In this document: piece by piece, positions 31,900-39,800 of the stretch
How the letters are laid out: every line of letters begins with the position of its first letter
How positions within the stretch are numbered: position 1 is the stretch's first letter
Origin: CAZTVF01 sp964616985
GTDB lineage: Bacteria > Planctomycetota > Phycisphaerae > SM23-33
Direction of reading: 5' to 3'
NCBI GenBank assembly: GCA_964616985.1
Contig: CAZTVF010000005.1
Span: 15,061 to 79,060, forward strand
DNA: 64,000 nucleotides
Translations under genes and position numbers: made by a program
Notes under the pieces: generated by a model
What the model saw: the letters and a program-made list of their open reading frames with translations, nothing else
What the model was told of the DNA's origin: nothing
The model's database searches: none

Positions 31900-33471
31900 T
31901 CAAGCCTTCCTCGCGGCCGAGTCGCTGCGGCCATAGGCGTGCAGCCGGAATCGGCACAGGGTGAGGCGGTCGTGCAGCACCACGCCGGTGCCGTGGCAGG
32001 ACTCGTCGCCGTTGAGGCGGCGGGTGGCAAGGAACTCGCCGCTGGCATAGCGGCCCTCGTCCGATTCCAGGATCTCCGCCGCGACCAGCGAGCCGTCCGT
32101 CGGCTCGGAGGTGAAGATGATGTTGTAGCCCATGGCCAGGAATACCCCGCCGCCAAGCGATACCAGCAGGGCCGAGCCGGGCACGGCACACTCGGCCAGC
32201 TTGCGGCTGGTCCGCGGCCGCAGGCGGAAGCCATCCAGTTCCACCATCCACGACTCGTCATCGGCCTGTTGCAGGAAGCCCGCGGTCCTGCCCTGGGCCG
32301 CCGCCTCGGCCAGGGGCGGCCCCATCTCTCGAAGTGCGGCATACACGTCGGCCAGCGGGTGGGGGGCCTTCATTGCGTCAATGCCGAACGGCGCGAACCC
32401 GATGGCCCCGTGCTGCCCGATCGCGTAGAGGCACTTGGCCGCGGCGGCGGGCGTGGCGTTGGTCTCGGGGACGAACAGCGGGTTGTCCTCGCGGGCATAG
32501 TCGGCCGCGTGGTGGCGGAAGTCAGGCTGGTAGATGTCCGGCGCCAACAGGGCGATGCTCGGCGCCGCGGCCCGCCAGATTTCGTACACCTTGGTTACCG
32601 GCCCGCCGCTGGGATACTGTCCGGGCTTGTAGCCCGGCCCGGCGATCAGCCACGCGTTGGCGTACATCGGCAGGTCGTACTCGGCCTTGCCCGCGCGGGC
32701 CATCTGCTCCACGTACCGCGCCACGTGCCAGGCCATGAATACTTCGTCGGCCTCGCCCGCGAAGACCTCGGCCCACGTGCCCTGCATGCGTGCGCCCGCG
32801 GCATCCCACGCGTCGCGGATGGGCGCACTGAGCCGGTCGCGGCGCCGGGCCAGGTGCGACATCAACTCCGCCGGCACGGCCTGGGCGAACGCCGCCTCGG
32901 CCGCGGCCGAGCGGTCGCGGGCGATCGACAGCACGCCTGTCTCGTTCTCCACCTGCACCATCAGCACGGTGTGGCGGTCGGCGTCGATCTGGCCGATGCG
33001 TCTCATCACCGCCGCGAACGCCCGGGCGTCGGCGGCCAGCACGGCGGGGCTGAACATGCTCAGCGTCCAGCTGGGCTTGCCCGCTTCGCCCTCGGCACGG
33101 GGGAATCGCTTGAGGTCGGTTTTCACCCACGCGGGGGCGTAGCAGGAGATCGCGTTCTTCATCGCCCCGAACCACAGGAACACCAGGTGCAGCCCGCGGC
33201 TGCGGCACGACTCGACGATGCCCTCGAGCAGCGTGAAATCGAACCGGCCTTCGACGGCCTCGACGAGGTCCCAGTACAGCGGCAGGATGGCCAGGTTGGA
33301 GTTTAGGCTCACCAGGCCGTCGAGCACCGGCTGGATGTACTCGAGGTTGGACCCCGAGCTGTTGTTCGTCTGCCCGCCCAGCAGGATGCTCGGCCGCCCT
33401 TCAATCACCAGTTTGCCTCGCCCGCCGGCGGTCTGTGCGGGCGGGATGATCTTGATCCAGTCGTGGCTCAT
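31900..33471 (-). CDS. GH35 beta-galactosidase-like protein (DUF5597 type)
   Basis: The 523-residue protein has a GH42/GH35-like TIM barrel: LVIEGRPSILLGGQTNNSSG, NLAILPLYWDLVEAVEGRFDF, LHLVFLWFGAMKNA, then the acid/base motif MVQVENETG with E177 and a probable nucleophile E336 in PLFVPETNA. The C-terminal beta domain (about 420-523) matches the DUF5597 segment found in this subgroup (FLAMGYNIIFTSEP). It lacks a signal peptide. The start is the ATG giving MSHDWIKIIPP; a longer open frame continues upstream but overlaps the next gene in another frame. It likely acts on beta-galactosides imported or released by the secreted proteins nearby. Confidence 0.85.
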   Translation of the reverse strand: MSHDWIKIIPPAQTAGGRGKLVIEGRPSILLGGQTNNSSGSNLEYIQPVLDGLVSLNSNLAILPLYWDLVEAVEGRFDFTLLEGIVESCRSRGLHLVFLWFGAMKNAISCYAPAWVKTDLKRFPRAEGEAGKPSWTLSMFSPAVLAADARAFAAVMRRIGQIDADRHTVLMVQVENETGVLSIARDRSAAAEAAFAQAVPAELMSHLARRRDRLSAPIRDAWDAAGARMQGTWAEVFAGEADEVFMAWHVARYVEQMARAGKAEYDLPMYANAWLIAGPGYKPGQYPSGGPVTKVYEIWRAAAPSIALLAPDIYQPDFRHHAADYAREDNPLFVPETNATPAAAAKCLYAIGQHGAIGFAPFGIDAMKAPHPLADVYAALREMGPPLAEAAAQGRTAGFLQQADDESWMVELDGFRLRPRTSRKLAECAVPGSALLVSLGGGVFLAMGYNIIFTSEPTDGSLVAAEILESDEGRYASGEFLATRRLNGDESCHGTGVVLHDRLTLCRFRLHAYGRSDSAARKA

Positions 33472-33512
33472 GCGTGCTCCGTTGATGACGTTAATGAGGC
33501 TTGGCCGAGGGG

Positions 33513-34514
33513 TTAGTGCCGGGTGCTCCCGGCCAGTTGGCAGTAGTGTTTGAGCAGGCGGACGTAGGTGTGGAAGTCGGCGAGGCTGACGCCGGGCGGG
33601 GTCTGGTGGTCGGTGGAGGGAAGGAAACCGCCGCTGCGCATGACGGGCAGGAGGCGTTCGCACTCGGCCGTGATGGCGGCCTCGCCCAGGTGCGTGACGG
33701 TCTTGTCGAAGCCGCCGATCATCCGCCACGTGGGGTAGAGGCGGCGGAGTTCGGCCACGTCCACGCCGGCCATCCGCTCCAGCGGCAGGCAGCCTTCGAT
33801 GCCGGCCGCCTGCATCCAGGGCACGACGGGCATGACGTCGCCGTCGGTGTCGACCATGGGGATCACGCCCGCCTGCTTGAGCCGCGGCACGATGCGGCGG
33901 TAGCGGGGGGCGATGAACTCGTCGAACTGCTCGCGGCTGAGCATCGGGCCGTGGTTGTAGGAGAGGTCCTCGGCGAAGGTCAGCACGTCGGGGGCGAGGA
34001 TCGCCAGCACCTGGTCGAGGACGGCATTGTTCCAGCGGCACAGGTCGTCGTTGATGCGGTGCATGAGGGCCGGCTGGTCGTAGAAGGCGAAGAGGTGGGG
34101 CTCGACGCCGAAGATCTCGCGCGGGAACCAGAAGAAACCGTCGATCTGCATCCAGACCACGACGTCGCCCGTGGCCTGGGCGGCGGCGATGCGGCGGAGA
34201 TTGGCCGTATCCAGAACGGGCGCCTGCCGCAGCGTGGGCGCGACGACGCGTTCGTAGTCGGCCTCGCTGTCGATGTAGCCCGCGCTGCGGGGCCTGTCGG
34301 CCGGGCGGGGCAGGGTCCACCGCGGGCTGATCCACACCCATTCGTTGACGGCCAGGCCGAAGTGCCGCAGCGTGTCCTCGCGCGAGAGCTTGGGCAGCCC
34401 CTCGCCGCACCATCGCTCGAGCGTCTTGTCCCACCAGGAAATCCATTCCATCGCCGGCAGGGCGCCCGCCGGCTGGAAGTTCATGAGGGCCTTGAACTGC
34501 TGGCGGATGTTCAT
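33513..34514 (-). CDS. URO-D superfamily protein
   Basis: The 333-residue product has NIRQQFKALMNFQPAGALPAMEWISWWDKTLERW at the start, VVWMQIDGFFWFPREIFGVE, DVLTFAEDLSYNHGPMLSREQFDEFIAPRYRRIVPRLKQAGVIPMVDTDGDVMPVVPWMQAAGIEGCLPLERMAGVDV, and WRMIGGFDKTVTHLG. It resembles the URO-D protein at 19.4 kb more than the one at 30.9 kb. Its ATG overlaps the stop of the nucleoside hydrolase gene by 4 bp, so the two are co-translated. A methyltransferase or related lyase role is inferred from the family only. Confidence 0.8.
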   Translation of the reverse strand: MNIRQQFKALMNFQPAGALPAMEWISWWDKTLERWCGEGLPKLSREDTLRHFGLAVNEWVWISPRWTLPRPADRPRSAGYIDSEADYERVVAPTLRQAPVLDTANLRRIAAAQATGDVVVWMQIDGFFWFPREIFGVEPHLFAFYDQPALMHRINDDLCRWNNAVLDQVLAILAPDVLTFAEDLSYNHGPMLSREQFDEFIAPRYRRIVPRLKQAGVIPMVDTDGDVMPVVPWMQAAGIEGCLPLERMAGVDVAELRRLYPTWRMIGGFDKTVTHLGEAAITAECERLLPVMRSGGFLPSTDHQTPPGVSLADFHTYVRLLKHYCQLAGSTRH

Positions 34515-35428
34515 CGTGTGGCCTCCGCTCCCATCACGGTCGAAAGGAACAGCTCGCGCAGGCCCGGCGCGTTGGCTTCGGTGGTGACGTGGATGCTGGC
34601 GCCGTTGCTGCCGGCGACGGTCATGCCGCGGGTGCAGTCGCCGCGCGTCTCCACGCGGATGGACATCGGCTGCGTCTTATAGAACGTGCGGTCGAAGGCG
34701 TGCACCATCGGGAACAGGTCGTACATCACCGGCCCGGGTTTCCAGTTCTGGCCCGGATGCCACACGTCGATCGCCTTGCCCATCGCGATCGCCAGGGGGG
34801 AACGGCTGCGGCGGAAGACGTCGCATTCGGCCATCGTCAGCGTGAACTGTCGCGTCACGCTCCAGGTGCCCATGTGGATCGGCACGCCGCTGGTCAGCAC
34901 GATGTCCGACGCGACGTAGTCGTACGCCACGTTATGCTCGCAGCGGTTGAGGACCATTTCACCGCCCATCATGGCGATGTATTGGATCTTGCCCGCAATG
35001 TCGGGCCGCCTCCGCAAGGCCGTCGCGATGTTCGTCAGCGGGCCGATGCACGCCAGCACGATCTCGCCCGCGTTCTGCTCCACGGTGCGGATGATGAGGT
35101 CCACCGCGTCCTGCCCGGAGGGATCGTCGATCGCTTCCTCGGGCAGGGCGAAGGCGTAGTGGTTCATCGACCGCGACATGTCGTGCTGCTCGGCGAGCTC
35201 CTGGGGGCCCACCGGCCGCAGGGGCAGTTCCATGCCCGCCGCTACGGGGATGTCATCGCGGCCGAGATATCGCAGCAGTCGCTTGACCAGCCTCACCCGC
35301 TTGTCGCTGGGCCAAGTGACGGTCGTGATCGCCTTGATCTGGAGCTCCGGGCGGAGCGCCGCGAACCATATCGCCAGGAGGTCGTCGATGTCCTGGCCCG
35401 GATCAGTGTCGATGAGAATTCTCTGCAT
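34511..35428 (-). CDS. Inosine-uridine-type nucleoside hydrolase
   Basis: The 305-residue enzyme begins RILIDTDPGQDIDDLLAIWFA, the calcium-binding aspartate cluster DTDPGxDxDD of N-ribohydrolases. It has the ILACIGPLTNIATALRRRPDI-like segment (IVLACIGPLTNIATALRR) and MMGGEM with following NVAYDYVASDIV. These enzymes cleave the N-glycosidic bond of nucleosides, though planctomycete members in glycan clusters may have other glycosylamine substrates. It is the first gene of the minus-strand run (nucleoside hydrolase, URO-D, GH35, URO-D, FGE-CBM9, hydrolase, FAD oxidoreductase). Confidence 0.88.
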   Translation of the reverse strand: MQRILIDTDPGQDIDDLLAIWFAALRPELQIKAITTVTWPSDKRVRLVKRLLRYLGRDDIPVAAGMELPLRPVGPQELAEQHDMSRSMNHYAFALPEEAIDDPSGQDAVDLIIRTVEQNAGEIVLACIGPLTNIATALRRRPDIAGKIQYIAMMGGEMVLNRCEHNVAYDYVASDIVLTSGVPIHMGTWSVTRQFTLTMAECDVFRRSRSPLAIAMGKAIDVWHPGQNWKPGPVMYDLFPMVHAFDRTFYKTQPMSIRVETRGDCTRGMTVAGSNGASIHVTTEANAPGLRELFLSTVMGAEATR

Positions 35429-35454
35429 GCGATGATTGTACGGGAAGACAGGCG

Positions 35455-35575
35455 ATTGGGGAATTCCCGTCAGACCTCATTGGGGAAATACCCGTCCGAT
35501 CTCATGGGTGGCGGCCTTCCCAGGCCGTCGCCTGCAGCGCCCGTCTTGGGTGGCGGCCTTCCCAGGCCGCCGCCT
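35455..35575. repeat. 24-bp tandem duplication followed by two GGCGGCCT/AGGCCGCC hairpins
   Basis: TTGGGGAATTCCCGTCAGAC (35456) and TTGGGGAAATACCCGTCCGA (from about 35480) are diverged tandem copies. Two hairpins of the GGTGGCGGCCTTCCCAGGCC family follow in tandem (35507-35532 and 35549-35574). All lie in the divergent spacer between the nucleoside hydrolase gene and aroA. Confidence 0.6.
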
Positions 35576-35638
35576 CTTGCCAGACGTATTCTTGCAGAGA
35601 CCGCCGCTCCCGCATACCATGTCGATACGAGGTGATCG

Positions 35639-36919
35639 ATGGATCTGATTGTCGGAAACTCCCCGAACTTGCATGGCACGGTGAAGATCCCGGCCAACAA
35701 GAGCCACTCGTTCCGCGCGCTGATCATGGCGGCGCTGGGCGAGGGCACCAGCCGGATCGTGAACCCGGCCGTGTCCAATGACTGGATGCTGGGGACCGAG
35801 GCGCTGGAGATGTTCGGCGCGCGGATCGAGCCCAAGGCCAACGCCGTGTGGGAAGTCACGGGCACCGCGGGCAAACTCACCACGCCCGAGGATGTAATCA
35901 ACTGCGGCAACAGCGGCATTATCCTGCGATTCTTCACCGCCCTGGCCGCCTGCTGCGAGGGGTACACTGTGCTGACGGGCGACGAGTCGCTGCGGCACAT
36001 CCGCCTCTGCCAGCCGCTCATCGACGCGATCAACGCCCTTGGCGCGTTCGCCGTGTCCACCAAGGGCGACGGGCATGCCCCGCTGGTGGTCCGGGGGCGG
36101 CTTCGCGGTGGCAGCGCCGAGATCGACGGCATGGACTCCCAGCCGGTGTCGGCCCTGCTGATTGCCTCGGCCCTGGCCGACGCCCCGACCGAGCTGATCG
36201 TCCGCCGCGCGGGCGAGAAGCCGTGGGTGGGCATGACGCTGGCGTGGATGGACCTGTGCAAGGCCGAGTACTCCAACACGAACTTCGAACACTATCGCGT
36301 CCGCGGCAAGAGCCGCTGGCACGCCTTCGAGAGCCACATCCCGCTGGACTGGTCGGCGGCGCTGTACCCCATCGCCGCGGCGGTGCTGACGCCCAACAGC
36401 GAGGTTCACATCCCGGGCCTGGACTACCGCGACACGCAGGGCGACAAGATGGTCGTCGACGTGCTGCGGAAGATGGGGGCCCAGATCGACACGGCCGACC
36501 GCTCGGTGGTGGCGCGTTCCAGCACGCTCAAGGGCATGACCATCGACTGCAACGACTTCATCGACCAGTTCATGCTGCTGGCCGTGATCGGCGCCTGCGC
36601 CGAGGGCGAGACCGTTCTCACCAACGCCGAGGTCTGCCGCTACAAGGAATGCGACCGCATCACCGAGATGCGAAAGGCGCTGCAGGCCATGGGGGCCAAC
36701 GTCGAGGAACGCCCTGACGGCCTGGTGATCCGCAAGAGCCAACTGCACTCCGCCCGCCTCGACAGCCGAGGCGACCATCGCATGGTCATGACCATGGCCG
36801 TCGCCGGCCTGTTGGCCGAGGGCGAAACCATCATCACCAAGCCCGACTGCGTGAAGAAGACCTTCCCCCATTTCGTCGAGCAGATGCAGCAACTGGGTTG
36901 CGACATGCAAATGTCCTGA
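35639..36919 (+). CDS. aroA: 3-phosphoshikimate 1-carboxyvinyltransferase (EPSP synthase)
   Basis: AroA condenses shikimate-3-phosphate and phosphoenolpyruvate in the shikimate pathway. The 426-residue product has the family's N-terminal NKSHSFRALIMAALGEGTSRI, the NCGNSGIILRFFTALAA loop (normally xGNSGTxxR), TGDESLRHIRLCQPLIDAINALGA, the DGMDSQPVSALLIA region, and the C-terminal ECDRITEMRKALQAMGA and SRGDHRMVMTMAVAG motifs. Details such as NSGIILRF in place of GNAGTxxR suggest a divergent class. MurA is excluded by the shikimate-type N-terminus and the C-terminal KECDRI motif. The next feature downstream is the tRNA-Lys unit. Confidence 0.9.
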   Translation: MDLIVGNSPNLHGTVKIPANKSHSFRALIMAALGEGTSRIVNPAVSNDWMLGTEALEMFGARIEPKANAVWEVTGTAGKLTTPEDVINCGNSGIILRFFTALAACCEGYTVLTGDESLRHIRLCQPLIDAINALGAFAVSTKGDGHAPLVVRGRLRGGSAEIDGMDSQPVSALLIASALADAPTELIVRRAGEKPWVGMTLAWMDLCKAEYSNTNFEHYRVRGKSRWHAFESHIPLDWSAALYPIAAAVLTPNSEVHIPGLDYRDTQGDKMVVDVLRKMGAQIDTADRSVVARSSTLKGMTIDCNDFIDQFMLLAVIGACAEGETVLTNAEVCRYKECDRITEMRKALQAMGANVEERPDGLVIRKSQLHSARLDSRGDHRMVMTMAVAGLLAEGETIITKPDCVKKTFPHFVEQMQQLGCDMQMS

Positions 36920-37009
36920 GAAAAGCTGCTTGCGTCACCGCAGGCCGACGTGCGAGAGAGCTTTTTGGGAGTAATTTCGCGAAGTTTTTCGAGTCCTGCG
37001 AAATTGCTC

Positions 37010-37036
37010 TTGACCGATTCGCCCTTTCTCTATAAT
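37010..37036 (+). promoter_or_regulatory. Promoter of tRNA-Lys
   Basis: TTGACC (37010-37015) and a perfect TATAAT (37031-37036), spaced by 15 bp, lie 16 bp upstream of the tRNA 5' end. The spacer is slightly short for sigma-70, but the -10 box is perfect and the location is right for a stable-RNA promoter. Confidence 0.7.
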
Positions 37037-37051
37037 GTTACCAATCCGTTC

Positions 37052-37124
37052 GCGCCGCTAGCTCAGTTGGTAGAGCAGGTGACTCTTAATCACCGGGTCG
37101 TAGGTTCGACTCCTACGCGGCGCA
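37052..37124 (+). tRNA. tRNA-Lys (anticodon CTT)
   Basis: The 73-nt cloverleaf has acceptor strands GCGCCGC/GCGGCGC with discriminator A. The D arm is GCTCAGTTGGTAGAGC. The anticodon stem GGTGA/TCACC encloses loop CTCTTAA (anticodon CTT, reading AAG). The T arm is GTAGG-TTCGACT-CCTAC. CCA is not encoded. Its own promoter and terminator make it a single-gene unit. Confidence 0.97.
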
Positions 37125-37127
37125 CGT

Positions 37128-37161
37128 AAAGACCGGCCCGAAAGGCCGGTCTTTGTTTTTT
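37128..37161 (+). terminator. Intrinsic terminator of tRNA-Lys
   Basis: AAAGACCGGCC (37128-37138), loop CGAAA, GGCCGGTCTTT (37144-37154), followed by GTTTTTT. A perfect 11-bp stem and a T-run directly after the tRNA give a textbook rho-independent terminator. Confidence 0.93.
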
Positions 37162-37290
37162 GTGGGGAAGGCTGTTGCCCGGCGGGAGCCTGCGCTCGTG
37201 CCCGTCCGGCGTGTGTGCGGCAGCGACGATCATGCGTGCCGCGGCGTTTGCCACTTGGCATTGCCGGGGCGGTCGGGTAAATTCCCGCCC

Positions 37291-38802
37291 ATGATCAAGA
37301 ATACATTTCTGCGGAGCTACGCACTGTCGCTGGTGCTGATCGGGGCCATCGTGGTCGGGTCGCTCGTGGGCCTCGTGTTTCCGACCGCCACGACAAACTT
37401 CCCCATCCAGTGGCACGACACGTCCTTCAACACGTGGCTGCTCACCAGCGTCATCAAGCCGTTTGGCGACGTCTTCCTCAACGCATTGTTCACCGTGGTC
37501 GTGCCGCTGGTGTTCTTCTCGATCTCCTCGGCTGTCGCGGGCATGGTGAGCACGAAGCGGCTGTTTCGCATCCTGGGCTGGATGATGGTCGTCTTCATCA
37601 TCACCGGCGTGATCGCATCGCTGCTGATGGTGGCCGGGGTGAAGCTGTTCCCGCCGGCCGAGGGCGTGCACCTGACGGTGCAGGCGGGGGCGGCCGTGCA
37701 GAAGATGAGCACATCCGACCAGATCGTCAGCGCCGTCAGCACGTCGGACTTTGTGAACCTGCTGTCGAAGAGAAACATGCTCGCCCTGATCGTCTTCGCG
37801 GTGCTGGTGGGGCTGGCCGCATCGGCGGCGGGCGAGAAGGGAAGGCCCTTCGCGAACTTCCTCGCCTCCGGCAGCGAGGTGTTCATGAAGGTGATCTCGC
37901 TGATCATGTACTACGCGCCGCTGGGGCTGGCGGCGTACTTCGCGTACCTGGTGGGGGTGTTCGGGCCGGACCTGCTGACGGACTACGCGCGGGCCATGGC
38001 GCTATACTACCCGCTGTGCATCGCGTACTTCTTCATCGCCTTCACGCTGTATTCCGGCCTGGCCGGCGGGGGCTTGGGCGTGCGGAGGTTCTGGGGCAAC
38101 ATCGTGCCGGCATCGCTGACGGCGATGGGCACCGGCAGCAGTTTCGCCACGATCCCGGTGAGCCTTCAGGCGGCCGACCGCATCGGCACGCCCCGCGAGG
38201 TGAGCGAGGTGGTGATCCCCATCGGCGCGACGATCCACATGGACGGCTCGTGCCTGGCGGCGGTGCTGAAGATCGCCTTCCTCTTCGGCATCTACCAGAT
38301 GCCTTTTCAGGGCTTCGAGACGATCGCCATCGCGGTGGGCATCGCGATCCTCAGCGGCACGGTGATGAGCGGCATCCCGCAGGGCGGTTTCACGGGCGAG
38401 ATCCTGATCGTGGCGATGTACGGCTTCCCGCCCGAGGCGCTGCCGATCATCTCGATGATCGGCACGCTGGTGGATCCGCCGGCCACGATGGTCAACGCCG
38501 TCGGCGACAACGTCGCCAGCATGCTTGTCGCCCGCCTCATGGGCGGCAAGGGGTGGATGCAGGCCGGCAATGCGCCCCAGGCCGATGCGAACGTGTGCTG
38601 CGTCCGGGCCGCCGCGAATGACGAAGAAGCAGCGAACAGCAGAACCGCAGAACAAGGAATGTCGAATACTGAAGTGAACGGCAACGCGCCTCAGGCCGAT
38701 GCGAACGTGTGCTGCGTCCGGGCCGTCGCGAATGGCGAAGAAGCAGCGAACAGCAGAACCGCAGAACAAGGAATGTCGAATGCTGAAGTGAAAGACAAAT
38801 AG
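37291..38802 (+). CDS. Dicarboxylate/amino acid:cation symporter (DAACS) with repeat-derived C-terminal tail
   Basis: The 503-residue membrane protein has the DAACS (GltP/SstT/DctA-like) fold: about eight hydrophobic segments, PFGDVFLNALFTVVVPLVFFSI, the re-entrant-loop GTGSSFATIPVSLQAADRIG, IGATIHMDGSCLAAVLKIAFLF and the SMIGTLVDPPATMVNAVGDN substrate/ion site. It imports C4-dicarboxylates or acidic/neutral amino acids with cations. From about residue 427 the protein ends in two 38-residue repeats (NAPQADANVCCVRAAANDEE... ending QGMSNTEVNG). Their DNA contains the dispersed repeat also found at 7.46 kb, so the tail was created by repeat insertion and duplication. The core ends normally at about residue 425. 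Confidence 0.9.
   Translation: MIKNTFLRSYALSLVLIGAIVVGSLVGLVFPTATTNFPIQWHDTSFNTWLLTSVIKPFGDVFLNALFTVVVPLVFFSISSAVAGMVSTKRLFRILGWMMVVFIITGVIASLLMVAGVKLFPPAEGVHLTVQAGAAVQKMSTSDQIVSAVSTSDFVNLLSKRNMLALIVFAVLVGLAASAAGEKGRPFANFLASGSEVFMKVISLIMYYAPLGLAAYFAYLVGVFGPDLLTDYARAMALYYPLCIAYFFIAFTLYSGLAGGGLGVRRFWGNIVPASLTAMGTGSSFATIPVSLQAADRIGTPREVSEVVIPIGATIHMDGSCLAAVLKIAFLFGIYQMPFQGFETIAIAVGIAILSGTVMSGIPQGGFTGEILIVAMYGFPPEALPIISMIGTLVDPPATMVNAVGDNVASMLVARLMGGKGWMQAGNAPQADANVCCVRAAANDEEAANSRTAEQGMSNTEVNGNAPQADANVCCVRAVANGEEAANSRTAEQGMSNAEVKDK
38569..38799 (+). repeat. Two tandem 114-bp repeats within the symporter reading frame
   Basis: Copy 1 (38569-38682) and copy 2 (38683-38796) are about 93% identical and keep a 38-codon period. 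Each contains GAAGAAGCAGCGAACAGCAG...CAAGGAATGTCGAAT.CTGAAGTGAA, the same element as at 7464-7523 in non-coding sequence. The frame is open through both copies. Confidence 0.85.
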
Positions 38803-38961
38803 ATTGAAGAACCAAACTTGTCTGGGGGTGCGAAGGCGTCACCGGGTCAATTCTCGTCTGGCGGCAAATGGAACCCGGCGGCCGGGGCGGCATATCCATC
38901 GTCCTTTATGTCCCGTCTGTGCCGCCCGAAACTCGTTTGGGAGTGCGAGCCGCATTCCAAG

Positions 38962-39077
38962 CGAGCATGCCGGCGCGGGTACGCTTCGGTATGGCACCGG
39001 CGAGCATGCCGGCGCGAATACGCTTCGGCATGGCACCGGCGAGCATATCCGGCGCGAGTACGCTTCGGCATGGCACC
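38962..39077. repeat. Three tandem copies of a 39-bp repeat
   Basis: Units at 38962-39000, 39001-39039 and 39040-39077 read CGAGCATGCCGGCGCG, then GGTACGCTTCGGCATGGCAC with minor changes. The ATGCCG/CGGCAT arms pair in copy 2; each of the other copies has one arm altered. A fourth copy stands alone at 15176-15213. The array fills the gap between the symporter and the convergent YceH-like gene; short frames here are not genes. Confidence 0.8.
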
Positions 39078-39090
39078 CATCGCCGGGCGA

Positions 39091-39735
39091 TCAGAAGATG
39101 TCCGTGGCCCCCAGCTGCTGCGCGAGCTTTTCGATGGCCTGCCGCAGGAGCTTGACCTCGTCCTCGAGCTTGTCCACCCGTTCGGCCACCGCAGGGTCGG
39201 GCGGGGCGGCCTCGGTGGGCGCAGGGGCACTTGACGATTCCAGCGGGTGAAGTTCGGGGCACAGAAGCTGCGCGTACCGCGTGGCCCGGCCGCCCGCGAC
39301 GGGCCTGACCAGCGGCTCGGGGCGGTCCATCATGTGGGCCAGCGTGTTCTGCACCACCTCCAGCGATTCCAGCGGGTGCATCCGCGACGCGCGGCCGCGA
39401 AGCTCGCCCACCGTCTGCGGACCGCGAAGGAGCATCTCCGTCAGGATCACCAGCTCGGTCACCCCGACGCCCAGCGACTCATTCGCACTGTGCTTGTACT
39501 TCATCACGCGGCTGCCGAGGGTGTCGGCGTAGATGACCAGCTTCTTGTCCCGCAGGCCGTCCAGGGCCCGCACGACACGGTCCTCATCGATCGTGATCAT
39601 CGGATCGCGATTGCTCTTCTGGTTGCAGCCATTGATGATCGCGTTGAGCGACATGGGGTACTGTCCCGGCGTGGTCAGTTCCTTCTCCACCAACACACCC
39701 AGCACACGGCACTCATCCGGGGTCAACTGAATCAT
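39091..39735 (-). CDS. UPF0502/DUF480 (YceH-like) protein
   Basis: The 214-residue protein shows the YceH family pattern: LTPDECRVLGVLVEKELTTPGQYPMSLNAIINGCNQKSNRDPM, then a second winged helix with LLRGPQTVGELRGRASRMHPLESLEVVQNTL and RPVAGGRATRYAQLLCPE. A short C-terminal coiled coil (VAERVDKLEDEVKLLRQAIEKLAQQL) follows an Ala/Pro linker. The fold is two winged helices; the role is unknown. The ATG is chosen for GGAGG 5 bp upstream and the conserved MIQLTPDE start. Confidence 0.92.
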   Translation of the reverse strand: MIQLTPDECRVLGVLVEKELTTPGQYPMSLNAIINGCNQKSNRDPMITIDEDRVVRALDGLRDKKLVIYADTLGSRVMKYKHSANESLGVGVTELVILTEMLLRGPQTVGELRGRASRMHPLESLEVVQNTLAHMMDRPEPLVRPVAGGRATRYAQLLCPELHPLESSSAPAPTEAAPPDPAVAERVDKLEDEVKLLRQAIEKLAQQLGATDIF

Positions 39736-39800
39736 TCCTGCCTCCGGTTGGTTTATACGATCTGTTGCGGCGAATGACACACGAATCCGCAAGGCGGCCG

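Noticed and set aside
30709..33306. Plus-strand 865-codon open frame opposite URO-D and GH35 genes
   Set aside because: Shadow of minus-strand genes with known motifs; runs through an intergenic repeat at its start.
38962..39077. Possible CRISPR array
   Set aside because: The 39-bp units are directly adjacent with no spacers, and another unit stands alone elsewhere; no cas gene is present.
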